Assembly (NCBI GenBank): GCA_051000715.1
Contig: JBPCOB010000215.1
Coordinates: 1 to 6,771, forward strand
Length of the DNA stretch: 6,771 bases
Source of the DNA: JBPCOB01 sp051000715
GTDB taxonomy: Bacteria; Actinomycetota; Actinomycetes; JALYNC01
Reading direction: 5' to 3'
Below the pieces are notes generated by a model. The model was given only the letters and a program-made list of their open reading frames with translations, was not told the DNA's origin and made no database searches. Below are positions 1-5,844 of the stretch, one piece after another. The position numbers and the translations under genes were made by a program. Within the stretch, counting starts at the first letter, position 1. Each line of letters starts with the position of its first letter.

Positions 1-719
1 GTGCGGCTCCGGCGCGGGAGGTCATTCCGGAGATCCATCACGACCACCGGGACGTGACCGGCGGCTGGCTGCGGCCGGCGGTGTTCGGGGCGATGGACGG
101 CCTGGTGTCGAACTTCGCGCTGGTCGCGGGCGTGTCGGGTGGCGGAGCGGCCACCCGGGTGGTGGTGCTGACCGGGTTCGCAGGGCTGGTCGCCGGGGCG
201 TTCTCGATGGGCACCGGTGAGTACACCTCGGTGGCCTCGCAGGCAGAGGCCGCCGCAGCGGAGATCGCGGTCGAGCGGGCCGAGATCCTGCACGCCCCGG
301 AGGCCGAGGAAGCCGAGCTCGCAGGGGTCTACCGGGCCCGCGGGCTCGACCCTGCGCTGGCCCGGGAGGTGGCCCGCCAGCTGTCCGCCGACCCGGAGAC
401 GGCCGTGCGGGTGCACGCCCGCGAGGAGCTCGGTATCGACCCGGACGACCTGCCGTCGCCGTACGTGGCCGCCGGTTCGTCGTTCGCCGCGTTCTCCCTC
501 GGCGCCTTCGTCCCGGTGTTGCCGTACCTGTTGGGGGCCCGCTCCCTGGTGTGGCCGCTGATCCTGAGCATGCTGGGGCTCTTCCTCTCGGGGGCGCTCG
601 TGTCGCGCTTCACCGGGCGGTCGGCCGTCTACAGCGGCGCCCGGCAGCTGGTGCTCGGCGGGATCGCGGCGGCCATCACCTTCGTCGTCGGCAGCCTGAT
701 CGGCACCGGCATCTCCTAG
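1..719 (+). CDS. VIT1/CCC1 family iron/manganese transporter, 5' partial
   Basis: Membrane protein of the VIT1/CCC1 (DUF125) family, which exports or sequesters Fe2+ or Mn2+, probably by proton exchange. The frame is open from the window edge (first full codon at 3) to TAG at 717-719, giving 238 residues in view. The GTG at 54 could be a start, but the 17 in-frame residues before it (ending HHDHRD) look like the usual family N-terminus, so the true start most likely lies outside the window. Visible parts: TM1 with the conserved GAMDGLVSN motif carrying the transport Asp; TM2 with SMGTGEY carrying the conserved Met; then a cytosolic, Glu-rich helical metal-binding stretch (AEAEE-type, about residues 80-150 of the visible part); then three more hydrophobic segments ending in SLIGTGIS. 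That is the five-helix plan of the family. Family assignment is firm; metal preference is not determinable. It appears unrelated to the downstream importer. Confidence 0.93.
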   Translation, partial: AAPAREVIPEIHHDHRDVTGGWLRPAVFGAMDGLVSNFALVAGVSGGGAATRVVVLTGFAGLVAGAFSMGTGEYTSVASQAEAAAAEIAVERAEILHAPEAEEAELAGVYRARGLDPALAREVARQLSADPETAVRVHAREELGIDPDDLPSPYVAAGSSFAAFSLGAFVPVLPYLLGARSLVWPLILSMLGLFLSGALVSRFTGRSAVYSGARQLVLGGIAAAITFVVGSLIGTGIS

Positions 720-726
720 CTCGGAC

Positions 727-742
727 CGGCCTCGGGCCGTTT
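727..742 (+). terminator. possible small intrinsic terminator after the VIT gene
   Basis: Eight bases after the VIT stop, CGGCC (727-731) and GGCCG (735-739) form a 5-bp stem with a TCG loop, followed by TTT (740-742). Position and shape fit a short intrinsic terminator, but the stem is small and the T run only three bases, so it may be weak or fortuitous in GC-rich DNA. Confidence 0.35.
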
Positions 743-786
743 GCCGTAGCTGTCCGTCGCGGCCGCACAGGTACCGTGGCGGCCGC

Positions 787-859
787 GGGCCTGTACCCCA
801 ACGGCAGAGGGACGCCGCTCAAACCGGCGACAGTGTGGGTTCGAGTCCCACCAGGCCCA
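787..859 (+). tRNA. tRNA-Leu (anticodon CAA) with a short variable loop
   Basis: A full cloverleaf can be drawn. The acceptor stem GGGCCTG (787-793) pairs perfectly with CAGGCCC (852-858). U8-A9 are TA (794-795). The D arm has a 3-bp stem CCC/GGG (796-798 with 809-811) and a loop holding G18-G19 (803-804). The anticodon stem CGCCG/CGGCG (813-817 with 825-829) encloses loop CTCAAAC, so the anticodon is CAA (820-822), reading the Leu codon UUG. The variable loop is only ACAGT (830-834). The T stem GTGGG/CCCAC (835-839 with 847-851) carries loop TTCGAGT. The discriminator is A859, and CCC rather than CCA follows, so CCA must be added after transcription. A73 and the 3-bp D stem with GGCAGA resemble leucine tRNAs, but bacterial tRNA-Leu normally has a long class II variable arm, which is missing here. 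That the locus is a tRNA gene is very likely; charging with leucine is inferred from the anticodon and A73. Confidence 0.87.
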
Positions 860-930
860 CCCCTGTGACACTCGGTTCCAACTTCGTTGCGATGGCGGCG
901 CGGTGCTTTCCTCGGGTGGCATGCATTCGC

Positions 931-936
931 TACCTT
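931..936 (+). promoter_or_regulatory. weak -10 candidate for livJ
   Basis: TACCTT fits the loose actinobacterial -10 pattern TANNNT and lies 76 bases before the livJ start, which would begin the transcript just ahead of the two leader hairpins. No convincing -35 box is seen at 16-18 bp spacing (the sequence there is TTCCTC-like), so this is a weak guess. Confidence 0.2.
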
Positions 937-1000
937 GCGGCGACTCCCGGTTCGCCCGGGACTGCCGGGTGCCGATCGAGGCGCCGGCACCGTGATCGTC

Positions 1001-1006
1001 GGGAGG
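1001..1006 (+). promoter_or_regulatory. ribosome binding site that fixes the livJ start
   Basis: GGGAGG is an almost ideal Shine-Dalgarno sequence, 5 nt before TTG at 1012. It decides the start of livJ in favour of this TTG over in-frame upstream starts (GTG 835 inside the tRNA, ATG 892). Translation from TTG also begins directly with a proper lipoprotein signal peptide. Confidence 0.85.
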
Positions 1007-1011
1007 TTGCG

Positions 1012-2241
1012 TTGCGTCAGCGACTGTTTGCGAAGGTCGTCGTACCGGTGGTCGTGGGTGCTCTGGCGCTCTCCGGTTGCGGCTCGAAGAAGGAAAGCAA
1101 CGGCGGCGGAGCCGGGGGTGAGAAGAAGGTCGTCAAGATCGGCTTCATCGCGCCGATCTCCGGCGACCTGGCCGCTCTCGGCCTGGGTATGCAGAACAGC
1201 GCCCAGCTGGCGATCGACCAGGCGAACAAGAAGAACACGGTCAAGGGTTGGAAGATCGAGTTCGAACCGCAGGACGACACCGCCGACGCCAACACCGGCG
1301 CTCAGGCCGCCTCGAAGCTCGCTTCGGAGAGCAACGTCGTGGGAGTCATCGGTACCCTGAACAGCTCGGTGTCTTTGCAGGTCCAGCCCATCCTGGCCCG
1401 CAAGAACATCGTGCAGATCTCGCCGGCCAACACACTCCCTGACCTGACCCAGGGCAAGGACTACCTCACGAACAAGGTGCGGCAGTTCCCGAACTACTTC
1501 CGGGTCTCCACGACCGACGCGATCCAGGGGCCGTTCGGCGCCGACTACGTCTACAACACGCTGCACAAGACCACCGCCGTGACCATCAACGACCAGCTGG
1601 CCTACGGCGTCGGCCTGACCGCCAACTTCGAGCGGGCCTTCACCAAGCTCGGCGGGAAGATCGTCGGCCGGGAGAAGGTGAGCAAGGGCGACAAGGACTT
1701 CCGCTCGGTGGTCAGCAAGATCAAGCCGCTGAACCCGGGTGTCATCTACTACGGCGGCCAGTACCCGGAGGGTTCCCTGCTGTCCAAGCAGTCCAAGGCC
1801 GCCGGCATGAAGGCGCCGCTGGTCGGGGGTGACGGCCTGGTCGACAAGACCTACATCAAGGTCGCCGGGCCGGCGGCTGAGGGGGACGTCGCCACCAACG
1901 TCGGGGCTCCGACCGACAAGCTGCCCTCGGCTGCCACCTACGTCCAGGACTACCGGGCGGCCAAGTTCAAGGACGACTTCTCGGCGTACGGCGCCTACAC
2001 CTACGACGCCACGAACGTCATCATCGCGGCCATGGCCAAGGTGCTCGACGGCAAGAGCAAGATCGACGACTCGGTCCGCAAGGACATCATCGCGGCCGTG
2101 CAGGACACCAAGATCTCCGGTGCTTCCGGCGAGATCGGTTTCGACCAGTTCGGCGACAACACCAACCGGGTGCTGACCGTATACGTGATTCAGGGTGGCG
2201 ACTTCAAACCGATCAAGACCGCCAGCTTCGAAGCACCCTGA
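1012..2241 (+). CDS. livJ: branched-chain amino acid-type ABC transporter substrate-binding lipoprotein
   Basis: Extracytoplasmic solute-binding protein (type 1 periplasmic-binding fold, LivJ/LivK/BraC family) that captures the substrate and delivers it to LivHMGF. It starts at TTG after a strong GGGAGG and has 409 residues. The signal peptide has R2/R4/K8, a hydrophobic core at about 9-21, and lipobox LSGC with the lipidated Cys at 23. A flexible Ser/Gly/Lys linker runs to about residue 39, which fits a membrane-anchored lipoprotein. The mature domain follows: KIGFIAPISGDLAALG (42-57), GVIGTLNSSVS (111-121), ISPANT (136-141), NDQLAYGVGL (193-202) and GGDGLVDK (272-279), all in the family's order and spacing. 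The C-terminal ANTR-like strands end at FEAP. Members bind Leu/Ile/Val but also other amino acids, amides or aromatic compounds, and the sequence does not settle the ligand. livH follows 114 nt later, past a strong hairpin. Confidence 0.95.
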   Translation: MRQRLFAKVVVPVVVGALALSGCGSKKESNGGGAGGEKKVVKIGFIAPISGDLAALGLGMQNSAQLAIDQANKKNTVKGWKIEFEPQDDTADANTGAQAASKLASESNVVGVIGTLNSSVSLQVQPILARKNIVQISPANTLPDLTQGKDYLTNKVRQFPNYFRVSTTDAIQGPFGADYVYNTLHKTTAVTINDQLAYGVGLTANFERAFTKLGGKIVGREKVSKGDKDFRSVVSKIKPLNPGVIYYGGQYPEGSLLSKQSKAAGMKAPLVGGDGLVDKTYIKVAGPAAEGDVATNVGAPTDKLPSAATYVQDYRAAKFKDDFSAYGAYTYDATNVIIAAMAKVLDGKSKIDDSVRKDIIAAVQDTKISGASGEIGFDQFGDNTNRVLTVYVIQGGDFKPIKTASFEAP

Positions 2242-2252
2242 GTCGTCCGTAA

Positions 2253-2293
2253 CGGTGCCGGGCGCGGACCCTTTCACGCCGCGCCCGGCACCG
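2253..2293 (+). terminator. strong hairpin after livJ (partial terminator or 3' stabiliser)
   Basis: A perfect 15-bp inverted repeat has arms 2253-2267 and 2279-2293 and an 11-nt loop (2268-2278). It starts 11 nt after the livJ stop. No T run follows, so it may act less as a full intrinsic terminator than as a leaky terminator or a block to 3' exonucleases. Either role would raise livJ mRNA over livHMGF, matching the need for excess binding protein in this transporter class. The function is inferred; the repeat itself is seen directly. Confidence 0.75.
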
Positions 2294-2332
2294 CCGGCGT
2301 ACCGTCCCCTGATCGGTGCAGCGGGGGCGCCG

Positions 2333-2351
2333 GCTCCTTCGCCCGTGGAGC
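2333..2351 (+). promoter_or_regulatory. livH ribosome site inside a small hairpin
   Basis: GGAG (2347-2350) lies 5 nt before the GTG start of livH and supports that start. GCTCC (2333-2337) is exactly complementary to GGAGC (2347-2351) with a 9-nt loop, so the ribosome site could be hidden in a 5-bp stem. The left arm shares bases 2333-2334 with an upstream repeat (GCCGGCG 2293-2299 / CGCCGGC 2328-2334), so the two folds would compete. Confidence 0.5.
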
Positions 2352-2355
2352 ACGA

Positions 2356-3273
2356 GTGACGCAGTTCCTGCAGCAGCTGGTCAACGGCATCGTGCTCGGA
2401 GCGCAGTACGGGCTGATCGCCCTCGGTTACACGATGGTCTACGGCATCATCCAGCTGATCAACTTCGCCCATGGCGAGATCTACATGGTGGGCGCCTTCG
2501 GGGGCTTCACCGCCTACACCTACATGCTGCCGGACTCGGTGCGCGGGAACGCGTTCATCGTGCTGCCGGTCGTGCTCGTGGTGGCGGTGATCTTCTCGGT
2601 CGTCACCGCTGTTGCCATGGAGCGACTCGCCTACCGGCCGCTGCGCAACGCCCCGCGGCTGGCCCCACTGATCACCGCTATCGGCGTCTCCATCACCCTG
2701 CAGGAGATCGTCCGGGTCTTCTATCCCGGTGGTAACCGCCAGCAGCCGTTCCCTCCCATCCTCCCGGACCGCAAGTACGACATCGGCGGCGTGACGATCC
2801 CGCTGATCGCCATCTTCGTGGTGGTCTCGGCGGTATGCCTGATGATCGCCCTGCAGGCCTTCGTGAAGACCTCCAAGACGGGGCGGGCGATGCGGGCGAC
2901 GGCCCAGGACCCGGACACCGCGCAGCTGATGGGCGTCGACACCGACCGGATCATCGTGGTGACGTTCATCCTGGGTGCCGTACTGGCCGCGGCCGGCGGA
3001 GTGCTGACCGGCATGTACATCGGCCAGATCGACTTCCGGATCGGTTTCATCGGTGGGCTCAAGGCGTTCACCGCCGCGGTGCTCGGCGGCATCGGGAACA
3101 TCACCGGCGCAGTTCTCGGCGGCTTCGTCCTCGGGATCGTGGAGGCGATGGCGACGCAGTACGTGCCCCAGGGCTCCGGCTACAAGGACGTGTGGGCGTT
3201 CGTCGTACTGGTGCTCGTGCTGGTCTTCCGGCCGACCGGGCTCCTCGGCGAGAGCGTGCGGGCGCGGACATGA
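2356..3273 (+). CDS. livH: branched-chain amino acid-type ABC transporter permease LivH
   Basis: First membrane subunit of the HAAT/Liv importer (BPD_transp_2 family), paired with LivM to form the channel. It starts at GTG with GGAG 5 nt upstream and has 305 residues, the normal LivH size. The N-terminus QLVNGIVLGAQYGLIALGYT (8-27) and the stretch GIIQLINFAHGEIYMVGAF (30-48) are LivH hallmarks. Further hydrophobic helices lie near 67-87, 102-118, 146-168, 198-222, 231-265 and 279-291. The cytoplasmic loop that contacts the ATPases runs about 174-217, with GRAMRATAQDPDTAQLMGVD. It ends with FRPTGLLGE, the common family C-terminus. Its stop overlaps the livM start as ATGA, so the two permeases are probably translated in coupled fashion. 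Confidence 0.96.
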   Translation: MTQFLQQLVNGIVLGAQYGLIALGYTMVYGIIQLINFAHGEIYMVGAFGGFTAYTYMLPDSVRGNAFIVLPVVLVVAVIFSVVTAVAMERLAYRPLRNAPRLAPLITAIGVSITLQEIVRVFYPGGNRQQPFPPILPDRKYDIGGVTIPLIAIFVVVSAVCLMIALQAFVKTSKTGRAMRATAQDPDTAQLMGVDTDRIIVVTFILGAVLAAAGGVLTGMYIGQIDFRIGFIGGLKAFTAAVLGGIGNITGAVLGGFVLGIVEAMATQYVPQGSGYKDVWAFVVLVLVLVFRPTGLLGESVRART

Positions 3274-4940
3274 GCGCCCGGGTGGAGCGGGCGAGGGCGG
3301 GCCACGCCCGGCTCGACCGGCTCTCCGCTCGGGTGGCCGCGCTGCGGCGGCCGCTGGCGGCGGCGGGCTTCCTCCTGGTGCTGGTCGGGGTCGACGTCCC
3401 GTGGGCCACCTACTCCGGCTTCCCCGGGTTGATGAGCCTTTTCTTCTATCCGGCCGGCGCCAAGGCCTACTGCCTGATCCTGGCCATCGGCTTCCTGCTC
3501 TTCGTGATTCCGTGGGACGGCCGCCGGGCCGCGGCGCTAGTGTCGCTCGGCGGCCTCACGGGTGTCGCGCTGCTCACCCTGCTCGCGATCGCCAAGGATG
3601 GCGGCGGGGTGGTCAACGTCGCGGTAGGCGCCTGGCTGACGCTCGCCGGCGGCACGCTGGGCACGCTGGCCGCGCTGGGGCTGCCGCCGGACGCCGACCC
3701 CCGGCCCTGGCGCCGGCTGCCGACCCCGGTCGAGTACGTGCTCATGACGCTGGCCTTCGTCGGGCTGCTGCTCGCGCTGGTGGTCATGCTGAATACCGCC
3801 GACTCGCCCCAGTTCATCGCTTTCCTGGTCGCCGCAATCACGGCCGGCGTGGCACTGACCCGGCTGGGAATCGTCGCCGGCGTACGCAGCCTCACCGATC
3901 GGCACGCGCGGGTGGGGTTGGTCGTCGGACTGCTGGTGGTGCTCGCCTTCCCGTTCACCCAGAACGGGTCGGACTACTGGCTGCGGGTGGCCGCCTCCGT
4001 CGGCGTGTTCGCCGCGGCCGCCATCGGCCTCAACGTCGTCGTCGGGCTGGCCGGGCTGCTCGACCTCGGGTACGTTGCCTTCTTCGGCTGCGGGGCGTAC
4101 GTCGCGGCGCTGCTGTCCGGCGCAAACAACTCCACGGTCAACCTGCACCTTCCCTTCGCGGCCGTCTTCCTGATCGGTGCGGCCGTGGCCGCCGCGTTCG
4201 GCCTGGTCATCGGCGCCCCCACGCTCCGGCTACGGGGGGACTACCTTGCCATCGTCACCCTGGGCTTCGGCGAGATCTTCCGGATCACCATGGGCAACGA
4301 CCCGGGACACAAGACGAACGGGCCCAACGGGATCTTCGGCATCCCCGACCTCAACGGCCCGGGCTTCAGCTTCGGTGACACCCACGACCTCTTTGGCATC
4401 CCGCTGTCGAACTTCGCCAACTACTACTACCTCGAGGTCGTTCTCGTGGTCGTCGTGATGGTGGTCTTCAGCCGGCTGAACGCGAGCCGGATCGGCCGCG
4501 CCTGGGTCGCGATCCGCGAGGACGAGGTCGCAGCGGCCGCGATGGGCATCAACACGATCAATCTCAAGCTGTTGGCCTTCACGATCGGAGCCTTTCTCGC
4601 CGGGGCGGCCGGGACCGTCAGCGCCCATCTGGCCACCCAGGTATCGCCGGACTCTTACACGTTCCTCCAGTCGGTGCTGCTGCTCGCCGCGGTCGTGCTG
4701 GGCGGCATGGGCACGATTCCCGGTGCGGTCGTGGGTAGTGCGCTGCTCATCGCCATTCCGGAGAAGCTGCGCTCGTTCCACGACTACCGGCTGCTGCTGT
4801 ACGGACTGGCGCTGATCCTCATGATGCGGTTCCGGCCGGAGGGAATGATCGCCAACCGGCGCCGGCAGCGGGAGTTCCACGACGCCGACAGCGGAGCCGA
4901 CGCGATGAGCGCGCCGCCGGGCTCGGTGGTGAACACGTGA
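3270..4940 (+). CDS. livM: branched-chain amino acid-type ABC transporter permease LivM with long N-terminal extension
   Basis: Second membrane subunit of the importer. ATG at 3270 overlaps the livH stop by 4 bp (ATGA), a typical coupled start; the same frame is open further upstream inside livH, but that part reads as Arg/Gly-rich nonsense. The product is 556 residues, clearly longer than usual LivM proteins (roughly 300-430). The LivM core begins near residue 212: GLNVVVGLAGLLDLGYVAF (253-271), GAPTLRLRGDYLAIVTLGFGE (from 315), and TNGPNGIFGIP (349-359). The ATPase-contact loop is about 405-448, with GRAWVAIREDEVAAAAMGI, and FRPEGMI closes the domain. Residues 1-210 add about five or six hydrophobic segments (near 29-45, 64-82, 88-108, 113-137, 154-173, 181-200). 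The last 25 residues are hydrophilic. The core assignment is firm; the role of the extension is unknown. Confidence 0.95.
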   Translation: MSARVERARAGHARLDRLSARVAALRRPLAAAGFLLVLVGVDVPWATYSGFPGLMSLFFYPAGAKAYCLILAIGFLLFVIPWDGRRAAALVSLGGLTGVALLTLLAIAKDGGGVVNVAVGAWLTLAGGTLGTLAALGLPPDADPRPWRRLPTPVEYVLMTLAFVGLLLALVVMLNTADSPQFIAFLVAAITAGVALTRLGIVAGVRSLTDRHARVGLVVGLLVVLAFPFTQNGSDYWLRVAASVGVFAAAAIGLNVVVGLAGLLDLGYVAFFGCGAYVAALLSGANNSTVNLHLPFAAVFLIGAAVAAAFGLVIGAPTLRLRGDYLAIVTLGFGEIFRITMGNDPGHKTNGPNGIFGIPDLNGPGFSFGDTHDLFGIPLSNFANYYYLEVVLVVVVMVVFSRLNASRIGRAWVAIREDEVAAAAMGINTINLKLLAFTIGAFLAGAAGTVSAHLATQVSPDSYTFLQSVLLLAAVVLGGMGTIPGAVVGSALLIAIPEKLRSFHDYRLLLYGLALILMMRFRPEGMIANRRRQREFHDADSGADAMSAPPGSVVNT

Positions 4941-4942
4941 GG
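4939..4942 (+). promoter_or_regulatory. livG ribosome binding site overlapping the livM stop
   Basis: GAGG overlaps the last two bases of the livM TGA and lies 5 nt before the ATG of livG at 4948. This supports the chosen livG start and suggests that ribosomes finishing livM reinitiate on livG. Confidence 0.6.
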
Positions 4943-4947
4943 CACCA

Positions 4948-5844
4948 ATGAGCGTGATTCTCGACACCTCGGCGGAGCAGCCACCGGAAGAGCCGGCGCA
5001 GGACGCCCCGATCCTGATCGCCCAGGGGGTGGTCAAGCGCTTCGGTGGGCTTACCGCGGTCAACGACGTGAGCCTGACCGTCGCCGAGGGCGAGATCGTC
5101 GGCCTGATCGGGCCTAACGGTGCGGGCAAGACGACCTTCTTCAACTGCCTGACCGGGATGGAGGTGCCGACCAGCGGCCGGATCTCCTACCGCGGTCGGC
5201 GGCTGGCCGGCCGACCGGAGCGGATCACCCGCGCCGGGCTGGCCCGGACTTTTCAGAACATCCGGCTCTTCCCGAACATGACGGCCCTGGAGAACGTGCT
5301 GGTCGGTCGGCACAGCCGCACCAAGGTCGGCGTACTGTCGGCCATCCTGCGAGGTCCGCGGTACCGGCGGGAGGAGCGGGAGTCCACCGAGCGGGCCCGC
5401 GAGCTGCTCGGTTTCGTCGGGCTGCGTCGGGCGGAGAACGACCTGGCGCGAAACCTGCCCTACGGCGACCAGCGCAAGCTGGAGATCGCCCGAGCGCTCG
5501 CCACCGATCCCGGCGTGTTGCTGCTGGACGAGCCGACTGCCGGAATGAACCCGCAGGAGACCCGGGCCACCATGGAGCTGGTTCGCTCCATTCGCGACCT
5601 AGGCCTGTCCGTGGTCGTGATCGAGCACGACATGCGGTTCATCTTCCAGCTCTGCGACCGGGTGGCGGTGCTCGTCCAGGGCCGGAAGCTGGTAGAGGGC
5701 TCGCCCGCGCAGGTGCAGGGCGACGAACGGGTGATCGCCGCCTACCTCGGCACGACGGTGGACGACGACGGCCGGGTGGACGGCGAGGGGGGTGGCGTTG
5801 ACGATCGCCGCCTCGACGCCGGCGCCCCCGTGGGCGAGCCGTGA
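4948..5844 (+). CDS. livG: branched-chain amino acid-type ABC transporter ATP-binding protein LivG
   Basis: First of the two cytoplasmic ATPases powering the importer. ATG follows GAGG at 5 nt; the product has 298 residues. Motifs in order: Walker A GPNGAGKTT (55-63), Q-loop TFQNIRLF with Gln103, LivG-type signature LPYGDQRKLEIARAL (170-184, where most ABC proteins have LSGGQ), Walker B VLLLDEP with catalytic Glu195, and H-loop IEHDM with His227. The insert after the Q-loop (about 120-150) is usual for LivG and distinguishes it from LivF. The normal family end is AYLG near 268; about 30 acidic and Gly-rich residues (TTVDDDGRVDGEGGG...) follow, with no recognised function. An N-terminal stretch of about 20 residues before the ATPase fold (AEQPPEEPAQDA) is also low complexity. 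Its stop overlaps the livF GTG by 4 bp. Confidence 0.96.
   Translation: MSVILDTSAEQPPEEPAQDAPILIAQGVVKRFGGLTAVNDVSLTVAEGEIVGLIGPNGAGKTTFFNCLTGMEVPTSGRISYRGRRLAGRPERITRAGLARTFQNIRLFPNMTALENVLVGRHSRTKVGVLSAILRGPRYRREERESTERARELLGFVGLRRAENDLARNLPYGDQRKLEIARALATDPGVLLLDEPTAGMNPQETRATMELVRSIRDLGLSVVVIEHDMRFIFQLCDRVAVLVQGRKLVEGSPAQVQGDERVIAAYLGTTVDDDGRVDGEGGGVDDRRLDAGAPVGEP

Larger units (their letters stand above)
860..1011 (+). other. livJ leader region with two small hairpins
   Basis: This non-coding stretch between the tRNA and livJ should contain the livJ promoter and 5' leader. Two inverted repeats sit close to the gene: TCCCGG/CCGGGA (945-950 with 956-961, loop TTCGC) and GGTGCCG/CGGCACC (968-974 with 985-991, 10-nt loop). 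The second ends 9 nt before the ribosome site. An in-frame ATG at 892 exists, but its product (MAARCFPRV...) looks like neither a signal peptide nor a leader peptide rich in Leu/Ile/Val codons, so classical attenuation by a leader peptide is not supported. No riboswitch or T-box that I can recognise is present. Confidence 0.5.

Noticed and set aside
54..56. GTG at 54 as the start of the VIT-family gene
   Set aside because: The frame is open to the window edge and the residues before it (HHDHRD) look like family sequence. No good ribosome site precedes GTG 54.
787..859. The tRNA as an integration site of a mobile element
   Set aside because: tRNA genes often serve as attachment sites, but no integrase, no repeated tRNA 3' end and no change of gene content are visible in the window.
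835..1011. Upstream extension of livJ to GTG 835 or ATG 892
   Set aside because: The first start lies inside the tRNA T arm, the extra residues are Arg-rich with no signal-peptide look, and GGGAGG points to TTG 1012, where the lipoprotein signal begins.
676..2472. Very long open frame (598 codons) on the minus strand opposite livJ and the tRNA
   Set aside because: It lies antisense to a clearly recognised livJ and crosses the tRNA. Its Val/Asp/Arg/Leu/Gly-rich sequence is what a high-GC gene yields on the opposite strand, and no family motif is visible.
2835..3269. Open frame upstream of livM in the livM frame
   Set aside because: It lies wholly within livH in another frame and gives Arg/Gly/Asp-rich nonsense. 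The ATGA overlap at 3270 is the natural start.
4230..5144. 304-codon minus-strand frame across livM and livG
   Set aside because: Antisense shadow of two well-supported genes, with no recognisable domain.
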